From assembly GCF_900108875.1 (NCBI RefSeq), contig NZ_FNYJ01000005.1, forward strand, positions 62,001 to 126,000: a stretch of DNA of 64,000 bases. The letters run 5' to 3'. A program made the translations under genes and the position numbers. A model generated the notes under the pieces. That model saw nothing but the letters and a program-made list of their open reading frames with translations, was not told the origin of the DNA and searched no databases. This DNA comes from Pseudomonas sp. NFR16. GTDB taxonomy: Bacteria > Pseudomonadota > Gammaproteobacteria > Pseudomonadales > Pseudomonadaceae. Each line of letters opens with the position of its first letter. Position 1 is the stretch's first letter. This document shows, one piece after another, positions 8,620 through 16,695 of the stretch.

Positions 8620-8973
8620 TTACCCGATACGAACCGCTATGTACTTTGGTTCCTCATCTGAGCGGGATACGGCGTATTGCACATTGCTACCTGCGGGCTC
8701 CCGGGTAAGGGCCCGAATCAAGCTCTGAACATTCTCCCCATCGGCACCTTCAGCGCCCTGAGGAACCTCAAGCATTTCGGTTCGGGTAGCCCCGCCGCTG
8801 GTCCATGAACGTTTAGCTACCCACTTCCACGAGCCTTTACCGTGGTAGTCATCGTAGTCGTCGCTGTACTCCATAGAGATATAAATAGCGGGCTCTGAGG
8901 TCGCCGAGAAGCTGCCTATCAGAGCCATCGCAGCGGCTGTCATTGGGCGGTTTGAAATGCTTTGGGTATTCAT
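8620..8973 (-). CDS. Small acidic protein of unknown function in the tRNA-Phe element
   Basis: A 117-residue protein with an alanine-rich N-terminus, then an acidic/aromatic run (SMEYSDDYDDYHGKGSWKW) and a C-terminal half of beta-like composition. AGAGGA lies about a dozen bases before the ATG. No family is recognised. Its acidic, aromatic surface could suit a DNA-mimic or inhibitor, but that is speculation. It is in the leftward block, 117 bases upstream of the 109-residue gene, and may be co-transcribed with it. Confidence 0.5.
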   Translation of the reverse strand: MNTQSISNRPMTAAAMALIGSFSATSEPAIYISMEYSDDYDDYHGKGSWKWVAKRSWTSGGATRTEMLEVPQGAEGADGENVQSLIRALTREPAGSNVQYAVSRSDEEPKYIAVRIG

Positions 8974-9086
8974 GATGCGGGGCGTCCTCTGAATGTATGT
9001 GAGCAGTACTCACCTATCTCGCCACGCACTTTACGTACCCTCCGAGGACGAGTCAACGAATACTACTCACACACAAAAAGTCTCTC

Positions 9087-10142
9087 TTAATCCGCACAGG
9101 CGGTCGAAGCCCGGTGGGAAGCCTTGGAGGCGTCCTTGGATAGATGCCGTCCGCCCAGCGGCGTCACAGGGTCATTTATCCTCGCATTGGGCGCATCAGG
9201 GTCTGATGGTTCTGACGCCTGCCTCCATGCTTTATCTCCAGCCTTCATCAGAGTCAATTCAATGGGTCCTGTAACGTCAGCCATTTTGAAAACGAATTTT
9301 GTACGCTCCTTGAGTTTGAGTCGCTCTGTAAAAGAGATAAGGAGTTCATCGACACGCGCCATGCGTGTGGCATTCCATTCTTCCCGCTGCTTACCGGGCG
9401 GGGGAGCCGGAGCAATCCTGTCCGGAAATTTCGTACAGCCTTGCACCTCAAGGAGGTTCGTCAACATCTCGTCCCATTGTTCCTCAGGAGCCTCTATAGG
9501 GAAGCTATCCTCCGTGACGGTCAGTAAATCACCGTCTATCGAGTACCAAAGTGCATTCACATCTTTACCGCTTGGATCCCGCCCCAGCTTGAACTCAAAC
9601 GCTTGAGGATGAAGCATTAAGATGCCTGACTTGTTGGTACCACTGACGACGGTAACGGAGAAACGAAGCCTGCTCAGAGGTATTCCAAAACGAGGCGCGT
9701 TAAATACAGGGACTTTCTCAAGACGCCTTCCTGTAGGAGGGTTTTCACAGGCCGACTCACCCGTCGAAGCCTTGCCTTGGCTCTCGGGCTTGTCAAAAGC
9801 ATTCGAGGAAATTGCTTCCTCATGAGCGTTACCATAGGCCGCTATTGAGACATCGCCTTGAGCCTTAGCTACACATTCCGGCGCAATGGCATCGAACTGG
9901 ACTTTGATCTGCTTCCATGTCGCTGAGGGATTCCCGAAGTGGAAAGCCGCCAGACATTTCAGGATGTCCTTGGTGACCCTCAAAGCTACTTCCCTGACAG
10001 AAGTGCGCAGAGAAATAGTCACGGCGTCAGACGTAGCCCCCCGAGCCCTAAGCCGCAAGTAATAAATTCCATTTCGCGTGAAGTGATAGGGGTTAGCTAA
10101 CACGGTATCCAACAGTCCAGCCACCAATTTCCGTCCACCCAT
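9087..10142 (-). CDS. Orphan integrase-type N-terminal domain protein without a visible recombinase domain
   Basis: A 351-residue protein. The first 100 residues resemble the N-terminal module of pseudomonad tyrosine recombinases (DUF6538-like): NPYHFTRNGIYYLRLRARG, then a helical SLRTSVREVALRVTKDILKC segment. The remainder does not show the Arg...His-x-x-Arg...Tyr residues of the catalytic domain and is not recognised; it has beta-rich segments around residues 150-210 and a Ser/Ala-rich tail. It begins 190 bases from the attachment site, the usual place for an integrase. It could be a decayed or replaced integrase, or a regulator that borrows the arm-binding domain. The true integrase may lie beyond the left end. 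Confidence 0.6.
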   Translation of the reverse strand: MGGRKLVAGLLDTVLANPYHFTRNGIYYLRLRARGATSDAVTISLRTSVREVALRVTKDILKCLAAFHFGNPSATWKQIKVQFDAIAPECVAKAQGDVSIAAYGNAHEEAISSNAFDKPESQGKASTGESACENPPTGRRLEKVPVFNAPRFGIPLSRLRFSVTVVSGTNKSGILMLHPQAFEFKLGRDPSGKDVNALWYSIDGDLLTVTEDSFPIEAPEEQWDEMLTNLLEVQGCTKFPDRIAPAPPPGKQREEWNATRMARVDELLISFTERLKLKERTKFVFKMADVTGPIELTLMKAGDKAWRQASEPSDPDAPNARINDPVTPLGGRHLSKDASKASHRASTACAD

Positions 10143-10332
10143 AAATGCGTTGTCAGCAAATATACAGGGCCCATTGCGCCCGCGTGCTCAACTCAATGCG
10201 CCCTGAGACGCTTAATCGCCAAGGCATCAACTCTCAAAAGCCGTCGATTGCTTCGAGTACACTGAATGAGTACACTTCGTCCAACCCAAGGGATTTTAAC
10301 CCCTTGATTTTATTGGGTTTACGGCACTGATG

Positions 10333-10368
10333 CCCGTGTCGGCGGTTCGATTCCGTCTCTGGGCACCA
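10333..10368 (+). repeat. Attachment site: duplicated 3' end of tRNA-Phe
   Basis: The 36 bases from CCCGTGTCGGCGGTTCG to CTGGGCACCA equal the variable region, T-arm and acceptor 3' strand of pseudomonad tRNA-Phe, with CCA encoded. The D-arm and anticodon part are absent upstream, so this is the fragment left at the far side of an element that recombined at the tRNA 3' end. The intact tRNA-Phe should be at the left junction, outside the window. Confidence 0.85.
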
Positions 10369-10375
10369 AATACCG

Positions 10376-10410
10376 AAAAACCCCTGCATCGAAAGATTCA
10401 GGGGTTTTTT
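10376..10410 (+). terminator. Rho-independent terminator behind the tRNA-Phe fragment
   Basis: The stem AAAAACCCCTG / CAGGGGTTTTT with a 12-base loop is followed by further T. It is probably the native tRNA-Phe terminator, now separated from the 5' half of its tRNA. Confidence 0.8.
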
Positions 10411-10525
10411 ATTGGGCGCGATTTATTCAGCTCTGTTTCGTCCCGCCGCGCTTGGTAAAAAACCAGAGCTGAGATTCAATAGCCCCTCGCGAAACCACCC
10501 TCGCCTGCATAAGGACCGAACACGC

Positions 10526-11017
10526 ATGGCCTCCCCAGACAAACAGCAGAAACGCGCCCAGCGGGCCAAAGCCAAGGCCAAGCAGAACCGTTCCGGCAAG
10601 GGCAAGCCGAGCCCGGTTCATCCGGTGCTCAACCACGCGTTCGTGAATGAGCCCTTTGACGATGTTTTCCTGGATCTGGCGAAATTCGACTTCAAGGACA
10701 TCATGGAAAACGGCTTCGAGCCGGCTGACTACGACGACCTGTTCCAGGCGATGCAGAAGGCCGAGGCCATCAGCCTGCTGGCGATGTGCGTGGTTTTTCT
10801 GCAATACCCGGTGCTCGAGCTTGTGATTGCCGAGGAAGAAGAAGACCCGGCGACAGATTTCCTGATGGCGCTGTTGATCACCTATCGCGGCATCTTCCAC
10901 GATGAAGAAGAGGACGTGACGGTCGAGTGGCTGGGCAGCGACGAATTTCAGGACGCCTACAACGAAGCGTCTGACATCCTGCAGCGCAAGAATGCGCGAG
11001 ACGCAGGCCGCCGCTGA
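10526..11017 (+). CDS. Conserved pseudomonad protein of unknown function
   Basis: A 163-residue protein starting at the ATG at 10526, preceded by AAGGA. The N-terminus is extremely basic (KQQKRAQRAKAKAKQNR), suggestive of nucleic-acid or ribosome contact. The rest is acidic and helical, with an EEEEDPATDFL run and DEEEDVTVEWLG. It ends in a basic tail. No enzymatic motif is visible. It is the first core gene to the right of the integrated element and is not part of it, since it lies beyond the attachment site. The longer upstream frame lacks a ribosome binding site and runs into the terminator. Confidence 0.7.
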   Translation: MASPDKQQKRAQRAKAKAKQNRSGKGKPSPVHPVLNHAFVNEPFDDVFLDLAKFDFKDIMENGFEPADYDDLFQAMQKAEAISLLAMCVVFLQYPVLELVIAEEEEDPATDFLMALLITYRGIFHDEEEDVTVEWLGSDEFQDAYNEASDILQRKNARDAGRR

Positions 11018-11112
11018 TACTGCGTTTTTTATTTGCATGACACCGGTCAAGACGGTAGCTTTGCGCCACCACGAGAATGCAACTCCTTCTCAACAAGGCT
11101 CCCGTTTTGACC

Positions 11113-11655
11113 ATGCCCCATCCTTTCCTTCCAGCGCCCACTGCGTCTGACGCTCACCACTACACGACGTCCCGGATTCTTCTGCATTGGCTGTCTGCTG
11201 TCGTAATCCTCTGGGCGACCATCAGTGGCTTCGGCGTCGCGCTTCTGGATGCGAATCATCCGTTTCGGCAGTGGGTGGAATCTTTCAATCCTCAGTTGAC
11301 GAGCCTCTTCATTCCCTTCTTTGCCTGGCGAACCTGGCTGGCGCTCCGGGCCAGACCTCATCGCCCTCGCCAACCGCAGGAATGGCTGGCCAGTGCGGCG
11401 CACACGCTGATCTACGCAGCAGTGTCCGGGGTGCTGATCACTGGCGTGCTGATGATGAGCCATCCGGTCACGCTGTTGACGCTCATACCGCTGCCACAGC
11501 TGATCCAATCGAAGACTGCCCTGCTGCGGCTGCATGACCTGCATCACGTGCTGTGCGCGGTTTTGGCGGGATTGGTGGCGCTGCATCTGTCGGCAGTGGT
11601 GATGCATCAAGTGCGAGGGAAATCGGTGCTGGGAAGAATGCGCCCAGAAAGGTGA
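11113..11655 (+). CDS. Cytochrome b561-type membrane protein
   Basis: A 180-residue integral membrane protein, start chosen at the ATG at 11113. It has four hydrophobic segments, with histidines placed as haem ligands: RILLHWLSAVVI in helix 1, AAHTLIYAAVSG in helix 3, LHDLHHVL before helix 4, and ALHLSAVVMHQ in helix 4. The family consists of di-haem cytochromes b of the inner membrane that pass electrons between quinones and a partner; the CybB-type superoxide:quinone oxidoreductase is the best-studied member. No partner dehydrogenase is adjacent, so substrate and partner are unknown. It converges on gabP. Confidence 0.8.
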   Translation: MPHPFLPAPTASDAHHYTTSRILLHWLSAVVILWATISGFGVALLDANHPFRQWVESFNPQLTSLFIPFFAWRTWLALRARPHRPRQPQEWLASAAHTLIYAAVSGVLITGVLMMSHPVTLLTLIPLPQLIQSKTALLRLHDLHHVLCAVLAGLVALHLSAVVMHQVRGKSVLGRMRPER

Positions 11656-11710
11656 TCACGACCGAGTGGCTCCCACCTCATCGCAGCTGCATCGTTACAC
11701 AATGTGCGCA

Positions 11711-11750
11711 CAAAAAAACGGCCACCCTCATTTCTGAGGGCAGCCGCTTT
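11711..11750 (-). terminator. Terminator of gabP
   Basis: Leftward reading gives the stem CGGCTGCCCTCA / TGAGGGTGGCCG (one mismatch, CGGC core) and then seven T. It lies 35 bases after the gabP stop. It also faces the end of the cytochrome b gene. Confidence 0.75.
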
Positions 11751-11782
11751 TATTTTGCCGGCAAAACCGGCTCATTCTCGTC

Positions 11783-13174
11783 TCAATTGAGCACGACTTT
11801 CCCCGTCTTCACCGCCTTGCGGCGGTTCGACACGATCAGGCCGGCCGCAACGACGATGATGCTCAGCAAGCCGGTCGCGATGATCTCCATGCGATGGCCT
11901 TCCTGGAACAGCATGATCGTCAGCACGGCGACGATGAACACGATCACAGCCCAGGTCAGCCCCGGAAAGAGCCACATGCGGAAGTCGATGGCCTGGCCTT
12001 CGGTTTCGCGCTTGCGGCGCATGCGCAGCTGAGAAACGGCGATCACCAGATACACCAACAGCGCGATGGCGCCGGAGCTTGCCAGCAGGAAGTCAAACAC
12101 CGCAGCTGGCGCAACGTAGTTGGCAAACACCGCCGCGAAGGCTGCCGCCGTCGACAGCAGCACCGCCCAGTACGGCGTACCGGCTTTGCTGGTGCGCTGG
12201 GAAACGGCAGGTGCGTCGCCGCGCTTGCCGAGCGAGAACAGCATGCGCGAAGCGGTGTAGAGCGCCGAGTTCAGGCAACTGGTCACCGCCACCAGAACCA
12301 CCAGGTCGACGATCAGCTTGGCGTTCGGAATGCCCATCAGATCAAGGACCGTCTGGTATGAACCCACCTCGGCCAGACGGCTGTCGTTCCAAGGCACCAG
12401 CGCCACGACCAGGAAGATCGAGACCAGGTAGAACAGGCAGATCCGCCAGATCACGGAGTTGGTGGCTTTGGTGATTTGCTGGCCCGGGTTCTTCGACTCG
12501 GCAGCCGCGATGGTGACGATCTCAGTGCCCATGAACGAGAACATCGTGGTCAACATGGCAGCCAGCACAGCGCCCATGCCGTTCGGCAAAAAGCCCTGAG
12601 TATCGTAGAGATGGCTGACGCCGCTGACCTGGCTGGCAGGCAGCAGGCCGAAGACCGCGGCCACGCCCAGGATAACGAAGCCGATGATCGCCAGCACCTT
12701 GATCAGCGCGAACCAGAACTCGAACTCGCCGTAGTTCTTCACGCTGAACAGGTTGGTTGCCGTCAGCAACAGGGTGATCACGAGGGTGAAGACCCAGATT
12801 GCGACGTCAGGGAACCATGCGTGCAGGATCGTGGCGGCGGCGTTGGCTTCCAGCGGAATCACCAACACCCAGAACCACCAGTACAGCCAGCCGATGGTGA
12901 AACCCGCCCAATGACCGATCGCGCGATCGGCGTAGGTGGAAAAGGAACCGGTGTCAGGCGAAGCGACCGCCATCTCCGCGAGCATGCGCATCACCAGAAC
13001 CACCAGAGTGCCCGCTGCGGCGTATGCCAGCAGCACGGCAGGGCCCGCTTCGGCAATGGCATGGCCGGAGCCGACAAATAGCCCGGCGCCAATCACGCCA
13101 GCAATCGAGAGCATTGTGATATGCCGCGATTTGAGCCCCTGATCGAGGTTTGAAGAATTTGGGGTACTGCTCAT
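11783..13174 (-). CDS. gabP: GABA permease / APC-family amino acid transporter
   Basis: A 463-residue, 12-helix transporter of the amino acid-polyamine-organocation superfamily. The first helix carries the substrate-binding glycine motif MLSIAGVIGAGLFVGSGHAI, and helix 6 has FMGTEIVTIAAAESKNP, typical of the GABA/proline permease branch. It would import 4-aminobutyrate by proton symport as a nitrogen and carbon source. The gabDT genes are not adjacent. It diverges from the ABC transporter operon. The length is as usual for the family (about 460). GABA as substrate is inferred from overall resemblance. Confidence 0.85.
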   Translation of the reverse strand: MSSTPNSSNLDQGLKSRHITMLSIAGVIGAGLFVGSGHAIAEAGPAVLLAYAAAGTLVVLVMRMLAEMAVASPDTGSFSTYADRAIGHWAGFTIGWLYWWFWVLVIPLEANAAATILHAWFPDVAIWVFTLVITLLLTATNLFSVKNYGEFEFWFALIKVLAIIGFVILGVAAVFGLLPASQVSGVSHLYDTQGFLPNGMGAVLAAMLTTMFSFMGTEIVTIAAAESKNPGQQITKATNSVIWRICLFYLVSIFLVVALVPWNDSRLAEVGSYQTVLDLMGIPNAKLIVDLVVLVAVTSCLNSALYTASRMLFSLGKRGDAPAVSQRTSKAGTPYWAVLLSTAAAFAAVFANYVAPAAVFDFLLASSGAIALLVYLVIAVSQLRMRRKRETEGQAIDFRMWLFPGLTWAVIVFIVAVLTIMLFQEGHRMEIIATGLLSIIVVAAGLIVSNRRKAVKTGKVVLN

Positions 13175-13596
13175 GGAAGCGACCTTTGAGGAGTTTTCAT
13201 ACGGATCAGGACGTGAAGCGACCGTTCGTAAAGAGAAGACAACAGTCCTGTTATTTATTTTTTACGCAAAAACTACGCCAAAATATTTCAAAAGCGACGT
13301 CGTGCGTGGATATGCCCGTTGCAGAGGCGTCTAGTAAGTCCCTGAACGGAATAGCATTTAGCCACTCCTGTAGGAATTGTTACCGAGCGCAACAGGATAG
13401 AGACGTTTTGTCGCACCGAAAATACACACACGCGACTGATTAGCACCAAATAAGCGCATTTATTCGACCATCGAACCCGTCGCTGGCCGAAATACCCTTC
13501 CCCACGGCGTTTAAAGCTGGCACCATCGCGCCCTTTTTGCGCAAAGGCAGCTCGGTTCCCGTGCGCCAGCCAGTTATTGAAAACAGAGGACTGCAC
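13175..13596. promoter_or_regulatory. Divergent intergenic region between gabP and the ABC transporter
   Basis: 422 bases without a supported gene. The part at 13240-13300 is AT-rich (runs such as TTATTTATTTTTTACG) and is the likely promoter zone of gabP. AGAGGA at 13585-13590 is the ribosome binding site for the gene at 13597. Possible open frames here lack initiation signals. Confidence 0.4.
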
Positions 13597-14370
13597 ATGG
13601 CTGAGGCCACGCCCGCCCTGGAAATCCGCGATCTGCACAAACGCTACGGTCAGCTCGAGGTGCTCAAGGGCATATCGCTGAGCGCGCGTGATGGTGACGT
13701 GATTTCGATTCTAGGCTCCTCCGGTTCCGGGAAATCCACGCTGTTGCGCTGCATCAACCTGCTGGAGAATCCGCATCAAGGTGAGATTCTGGTGGCAGGA
13801 GAAGCGCTGAAACTCAAAGCTTCGCGCAAGGGTGAACTGATCGCGGCCGACAACCGTCAGATCAATCGCCTGCGCAGCGAGATCGGTTTCGTTTTCCAGA
13901 ACTTCAATCTATGGCCTCACATGACAGTGCTCGATAACATCATCGAGGCGCCGCGCCGTGTGCGGGGGCAAAGCAAGGCCGAAGCAATCGAGATGGCAGA
14001 AGCATTGCTGGCCAAGGTCGGGATCGCCGACAAACGCCATGCGTATCCGGCGCAACTATCGGGCGGTCAGCAACAGCGCGCCGCCATCGCCCGTACACTG
14101 GCGATGCAGCCTAAAGTCATCCTGTTCGACGAGCCGACTTCGGCGCTCGACCCGGAGATGGTGCAGGAAGTGCTTAATGTGATTCGTGGTCTGGCGCAGG
14201 AAGGCCGCACCATGTTGATGGTGACTCATGAAATGAATTTCGCCCGGCAGGTTTCCAGCGAAGTGGTGTTCCTGCATCAAGGGCGGGTAGAGGAACAAGG
14301 ATCGCCGCAGCAGGTCTTCGATGAGCCGCAGTCGGCGCGCTGCAAACAATTCATGTCCAGCAATCGCTAA
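13597..14370 (+). CDS. Amino-acid ABC transporter ATP-binding protein (HisP type)
   Basis: A 257-residue ATPase that powers import of a basic amino acid. Present are Walker A GSSGSGKST (about residues 41-49), the Q-loop FVFQNFNLWPHMTVLDN, the ABC signature LSGGQQQR and Walker B VILFDEPTSALDPE, then the H-loop TH. The start at 13597 follows AGAGGA and gives the usual HisP length of about 257; the longer frame adds 20 residues without a binding site. It heads a four-gene operon with a periplasmic binding protein and two permeases, the normal composition of the histidine / lysine-arginine-ornithine importers. Confidence 0.9.
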   Translation: MAEATPALEIRDLHKRYGQLEVLKGISLSARDGDVISILGSSGSGKSTLLRCINLLENPHQGEILVAGEALKLKASRKGELIAADNRQINRLRSEIGFVFQNFNLWPHMTVLDNIIEAPRRVRGQSKAEAIEMAEALLAKVGIADKRHAYPAQLSGGQQQRAAIARTLAMQPKVILFDEPTSALDPEMVQEVLNVIRGLAQEGRTMLMVTHEMNFARQVSSEVVFLHQGRVEEQGSPQQVFDEPQSARCKQFMSSNR

Positions 14371-14383
14371 CGGAGCAACACCG

Positions 14384-15148
14384 ATGCAGACCCTGAAAAA
14401 TCTTCTGTTGGCCGCTGCCGCCACCTTGGCAGTCGCCTCCAGCGCCTTTGCTGCCGAGACCCTGAAAATGGGTGTCGAGGGTGCCTACCCGCCGTTCAAC
14501 AACAAGGACGCCAGCGGACAGGTCGTAGGCTTCGACGTCGAGATCGGCAACGCGCTGTGCGCCAAGATGAAGGTCACCTGTGAAGTGGTCACCTCCGACT
14601 GGGACGGCATCATTCCAGCCCTGAATGCACAGAAGTTCGACTTCCTGATTTCTTCGATGTCGATCACCGAAGAGCGCAAGCAAGCGGTCGATTTCACCAA
14701 CCCGTACTATTCGAACAAGCTGCAATTCATTGCACCGAAGACGACGAACCTGAGCGGTGACGTCAACGCCATCAAGCAGGCACTCGCCGGCAAGACCATC
14801 GGCGCCCAGCGCGCAACCCTGTCGGGCACCTGGCTGGAAGACAACTGGGGCGACGCCGTTACCGTCAAGACTTACGACTCCCAGGAGAACGCCTTCCTCG
14901 ATCTGGCCTCCGGTCGTGTCGACGCGCTGCTTGGCGACAAATACGCCAGCTACGAATGGCTGAAAAGCAAAGAAGGCCAGAACTTCGAGTTCAAGGGTGA
15001 ACCGTTGTCTGAGGATGACAAGATCGGCATTGCCCTGCGCAAAGGTGACCCTCTGCGCGAGAAGCTGAACGAAGCCCTCAAGGGCATCATCGAAGACGGC
15101 ACCTACAAGAAGATCAACGACAAGTATTTCCCTTTCAGCATCCTCTGA
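14384..15148 (+). CDS. Periplasmic basic amino-acid binding protein
   Basis: A 254-residue protein with a Sec signal peptide (cleavage after SAFA, about residue 23) and the solute-binding family 3 fold. TLKMGVEGAYPPFNNKD opens the mature protein and GFDVEIGNALC follows; DWDGIIPALNAQKFDFLISS and ITEERKQAVDFTNPYY are the conserved ligand-site blocks, with the Arg of the ERKQ motif expected to hold the carboxylate. It resembles the lysine/arginine/ornithine and histidine binding proteins. It is 13 bases behind the ATPase and has its own CGGAG. The exact ligand cannot be read from sequence. Confidence 0.9.
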   Translation: MQTLKNLLLAAAATLAVASSAFAAETLKMGVEGAYPPFNNKDASGQVVGFDVEIGNALCAKMKVTCEVVTSDWDGIIPALNAQKFDFLISSMSITEERKQAVDFTNPYYSNKLQFIAPKTTNLSGDVNAIKQALAGKTIGAQRATLSGTWLEDNWGDAVTVKTYDSQENAFLDLASGRVDALLGDKYASYEWLKSKEGQNFEFKGEPLSEDDKIGIALRKGDPLREKLNEALKGIIEDGTYKKINDKYFPFSIL

Positions 15149-15215
15149 TCTGCCCGACCGATACCGTCGCGGCTCCATCAGCGCGGCGGTTTCTGTCCTC
15201 TGACCAAGCAAAGCC

Positions 15216-15911
15216 ATGAACCTTGATTTACAAGGATTCGGCCCCGCCCTCGCGGCTGGCGTGCTGATGACCATCCAACTCGCCCTTTGCGCCCTGTGCC
15301 TTGGCCTCGTGCTGGGGCTGCTCGGCGCGCTGGCCAAAACCTCGTCTAACCGGGCGCTGCAATGGCTGGGCGGTGCTTATTCGACACTGGTGCGCGGCAT
15401 CCCTGAACTGCTGTGGGTATTGCTGATTTACTTCGGCACGGTCAGCAGCATGCGCGCCATCGGCCATCTGTTCGGCATCCCCAACCTGTCGCTGAGCGCC
15501 TTCGCTGCAGGCGTCATCGCGCTGGGTCTGTGCTTCGGCGCGTACGCCACCGAAGTGTTTCGCGGTGCGATGCTGTCGATTCCCAAAGGGCACCGCGAGG
15601 CCGGGGTGGCACTGGGCATGTCGCGAGCACGGATTTTCATCAAACTGGTCTTGCCGCAGATGTGGCGCATCGCGCTGCCGGGGCTGGGCAACCTGTTCAT
15701 GATTCTGATGAAGGATACCGCGCTGGTGTCCGTCATCGGCCTGGAAGAAGTCATGCGCCATGCGCAGATCGCCGTGACCACCACCAAACAGCCGTTCACT
15801 TTCTATCTGGTCGCTGCGTTTATGTATCTGGGCATGACTGCGCTGTCGATGATCGGACTCGCGTGGCTGGAAAAGCGCGCATCGGTCGGCTACGCGAGGA
15901 GCGCTTCATGA
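15216..15911 (+). CDS. Amino-acid ABC transporter permease (HisQ type)
   Basis: A 231-residue inner-membrane permease. It has about five hydrophobic helices and the cytoplasmic EAA loop (GHREAGVALGMSRARIFIKL, with the conserved EA...G) that contacts the ATPase. LVRGIPELLWVLLIYFG is the typical helix-2 block of the HisMQ family. Its stop overlaps the start of the second permease (ATGA), so the two are translationally coupled and form the heterodimeric channel. Confidence 0.9.
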   Translation: MNLDLQGFGPALAAGVLMTIQLALCALCLGLVLGLLGALAKTSSNRALQWLGGAYSTLVRGIPELLWVLLIYFGTVSSMRAIGHLFGIPNLSLSAFAAGVIALGLCFGAYATEVFRGAMLSIPKGHREAGVALGMSRARIFIKLVLPQMWRIALPGLGNLFMILMKDTALVSVIGLEEVMRHAQIAVTTTKQPFTFYLVAAFMYLGMTALSMIGLAWLEKRASVGYARSAS

Positions 15912-16597
15912 ACTGGGAATTCGTCCTCAAATGGCTGCCCAAATTGCTTCAGGGCGCCACACTGACGCTGGAACTGGTGGCCATCGCCGTCGTTGCCGGC
16001 CTGATCCTTGCGATCCCGATGGGCATCGCGCGCGCCTCGCGGAACGCCTATGTGCGAGCGCTGCCTTATGCCTACATCTTCTTCTTTCGCGGCACGCCGT
16101 TACTCGTCCAGCTGTTCCTCGTCTATTACGGGCTGGCGCAGTTCGAGGCCGTGAGGCTTGGCCCGCTGTGGCCCTATCTGCGCGATCCGTTTTTCTGCGC
16201 TGCGCTGACCATGACCCTGCACACCACCGCTTATATCGCCGAAATCCTGCGCGGCGCGATTCAGGCCGTTCCGCCGGGCGAAATCGAAGCAGCGCGGTCC
16301 CTGGGCATGTCCAGAGGCAAGGCGCTGCTTTATATCGTCCTGCCTCGCGCAGCGCGTATCGGCCTGCCAGCCTACAGCAACGAGGTCATTCTGATGCTCA
16401 AGGCCAGCGCACTGGCGAGCACCGTCACGCTGCTCGACATCACCGGCATGGCCCGCACCATCAACGCCCGGACCTACATGCCCGAACAGACGTTCTTCAT
16501 TGCCGGCATGATCTATCTGGTGATGTCCTTCGTGCTGGTGCAGGGCTTCAAGCTGCTGGAGCGGTACTTGCGCGTGGATGCCAGTCAAGGGCGATGA
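15908..16597 (+). CDS. Amino-acid ABC transporter permease (HisM type)
   Basis: A 229-residue inner-membrane permease. Features are FFFRGTPLLVQLFLVYYG near residue 58, the EAA loop GEIEAARSLGMSRGKALL, and a C-terminal ALASTVTLLDITGMART block typical of HisM proteins. It is coupled to the HisQ-type gene by a 4-base overlap and is the last member of the importer operon. Confidence 0.9.
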   Translation: MNWEFVLKWLPKLLQGATLTLELVAIAVVAGLILAIPMGIARASRNAYVRALPYAYIFFFRGTPLLVQLFLVYYGLAQFEAVRLGPLWPYLRDPFFCAALTMTLHTTAYIAEILRGAIQAVPPGEIEAARSLGMSRGKALLYIVLPRAARIGLPAYSNEVILMLKASALASTVTLLDITGMARTINARTYMPEQTFFIAGMIYLVMSFVLVQGFKLLERYLRVDASQGR

Positions 16598-16695
16598 TCT
16601 GACCCAGGCCTGTGAATGCGAGCTTGCGCACGAAGGCTGCCGCCCAGGCAGCAAAGCCCGTAAGCTTGCCCCACAGCCCAGACCGCCGCCCAACC

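Larger units (their letters stand above)
1..10368. mobile_element. T7-like prophage or phage-satellite element in tRNA-Phe (right part; left end outside window)
   Basis: The right edge is a 36-base copy of the 3' end of tRNA-Phe at 10333-10368, followed by an ordinary tRNA terminator, so the element recombined into a tRNA-Phe gene. Inside, nearly all genes run leftwards: an integrase-like N-terminal domain, two small unknowns, homologues of T7 gp16, gp13 and gp14, and a Rha-like regulator. T7 order is 13-14-15-16; here it is 16-13-14 and no gp15 is seen. T7-like promoter motifs precede gp16, gp13 and rha. No RNA polymerase, capsid, portal or terminase gene lies in the visible 10 kb. It may be a rearranged prophage or a satellite; the missing left end prevents a decision. 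Confidence 0.8.

Noticed and set aside
10145..10330. Open frame of 61 codons on the plus strand beside the attachment site
   Set aside because: No ribosome binding site, runs into the tRNA-Phe fragment, and has no recognisable content.
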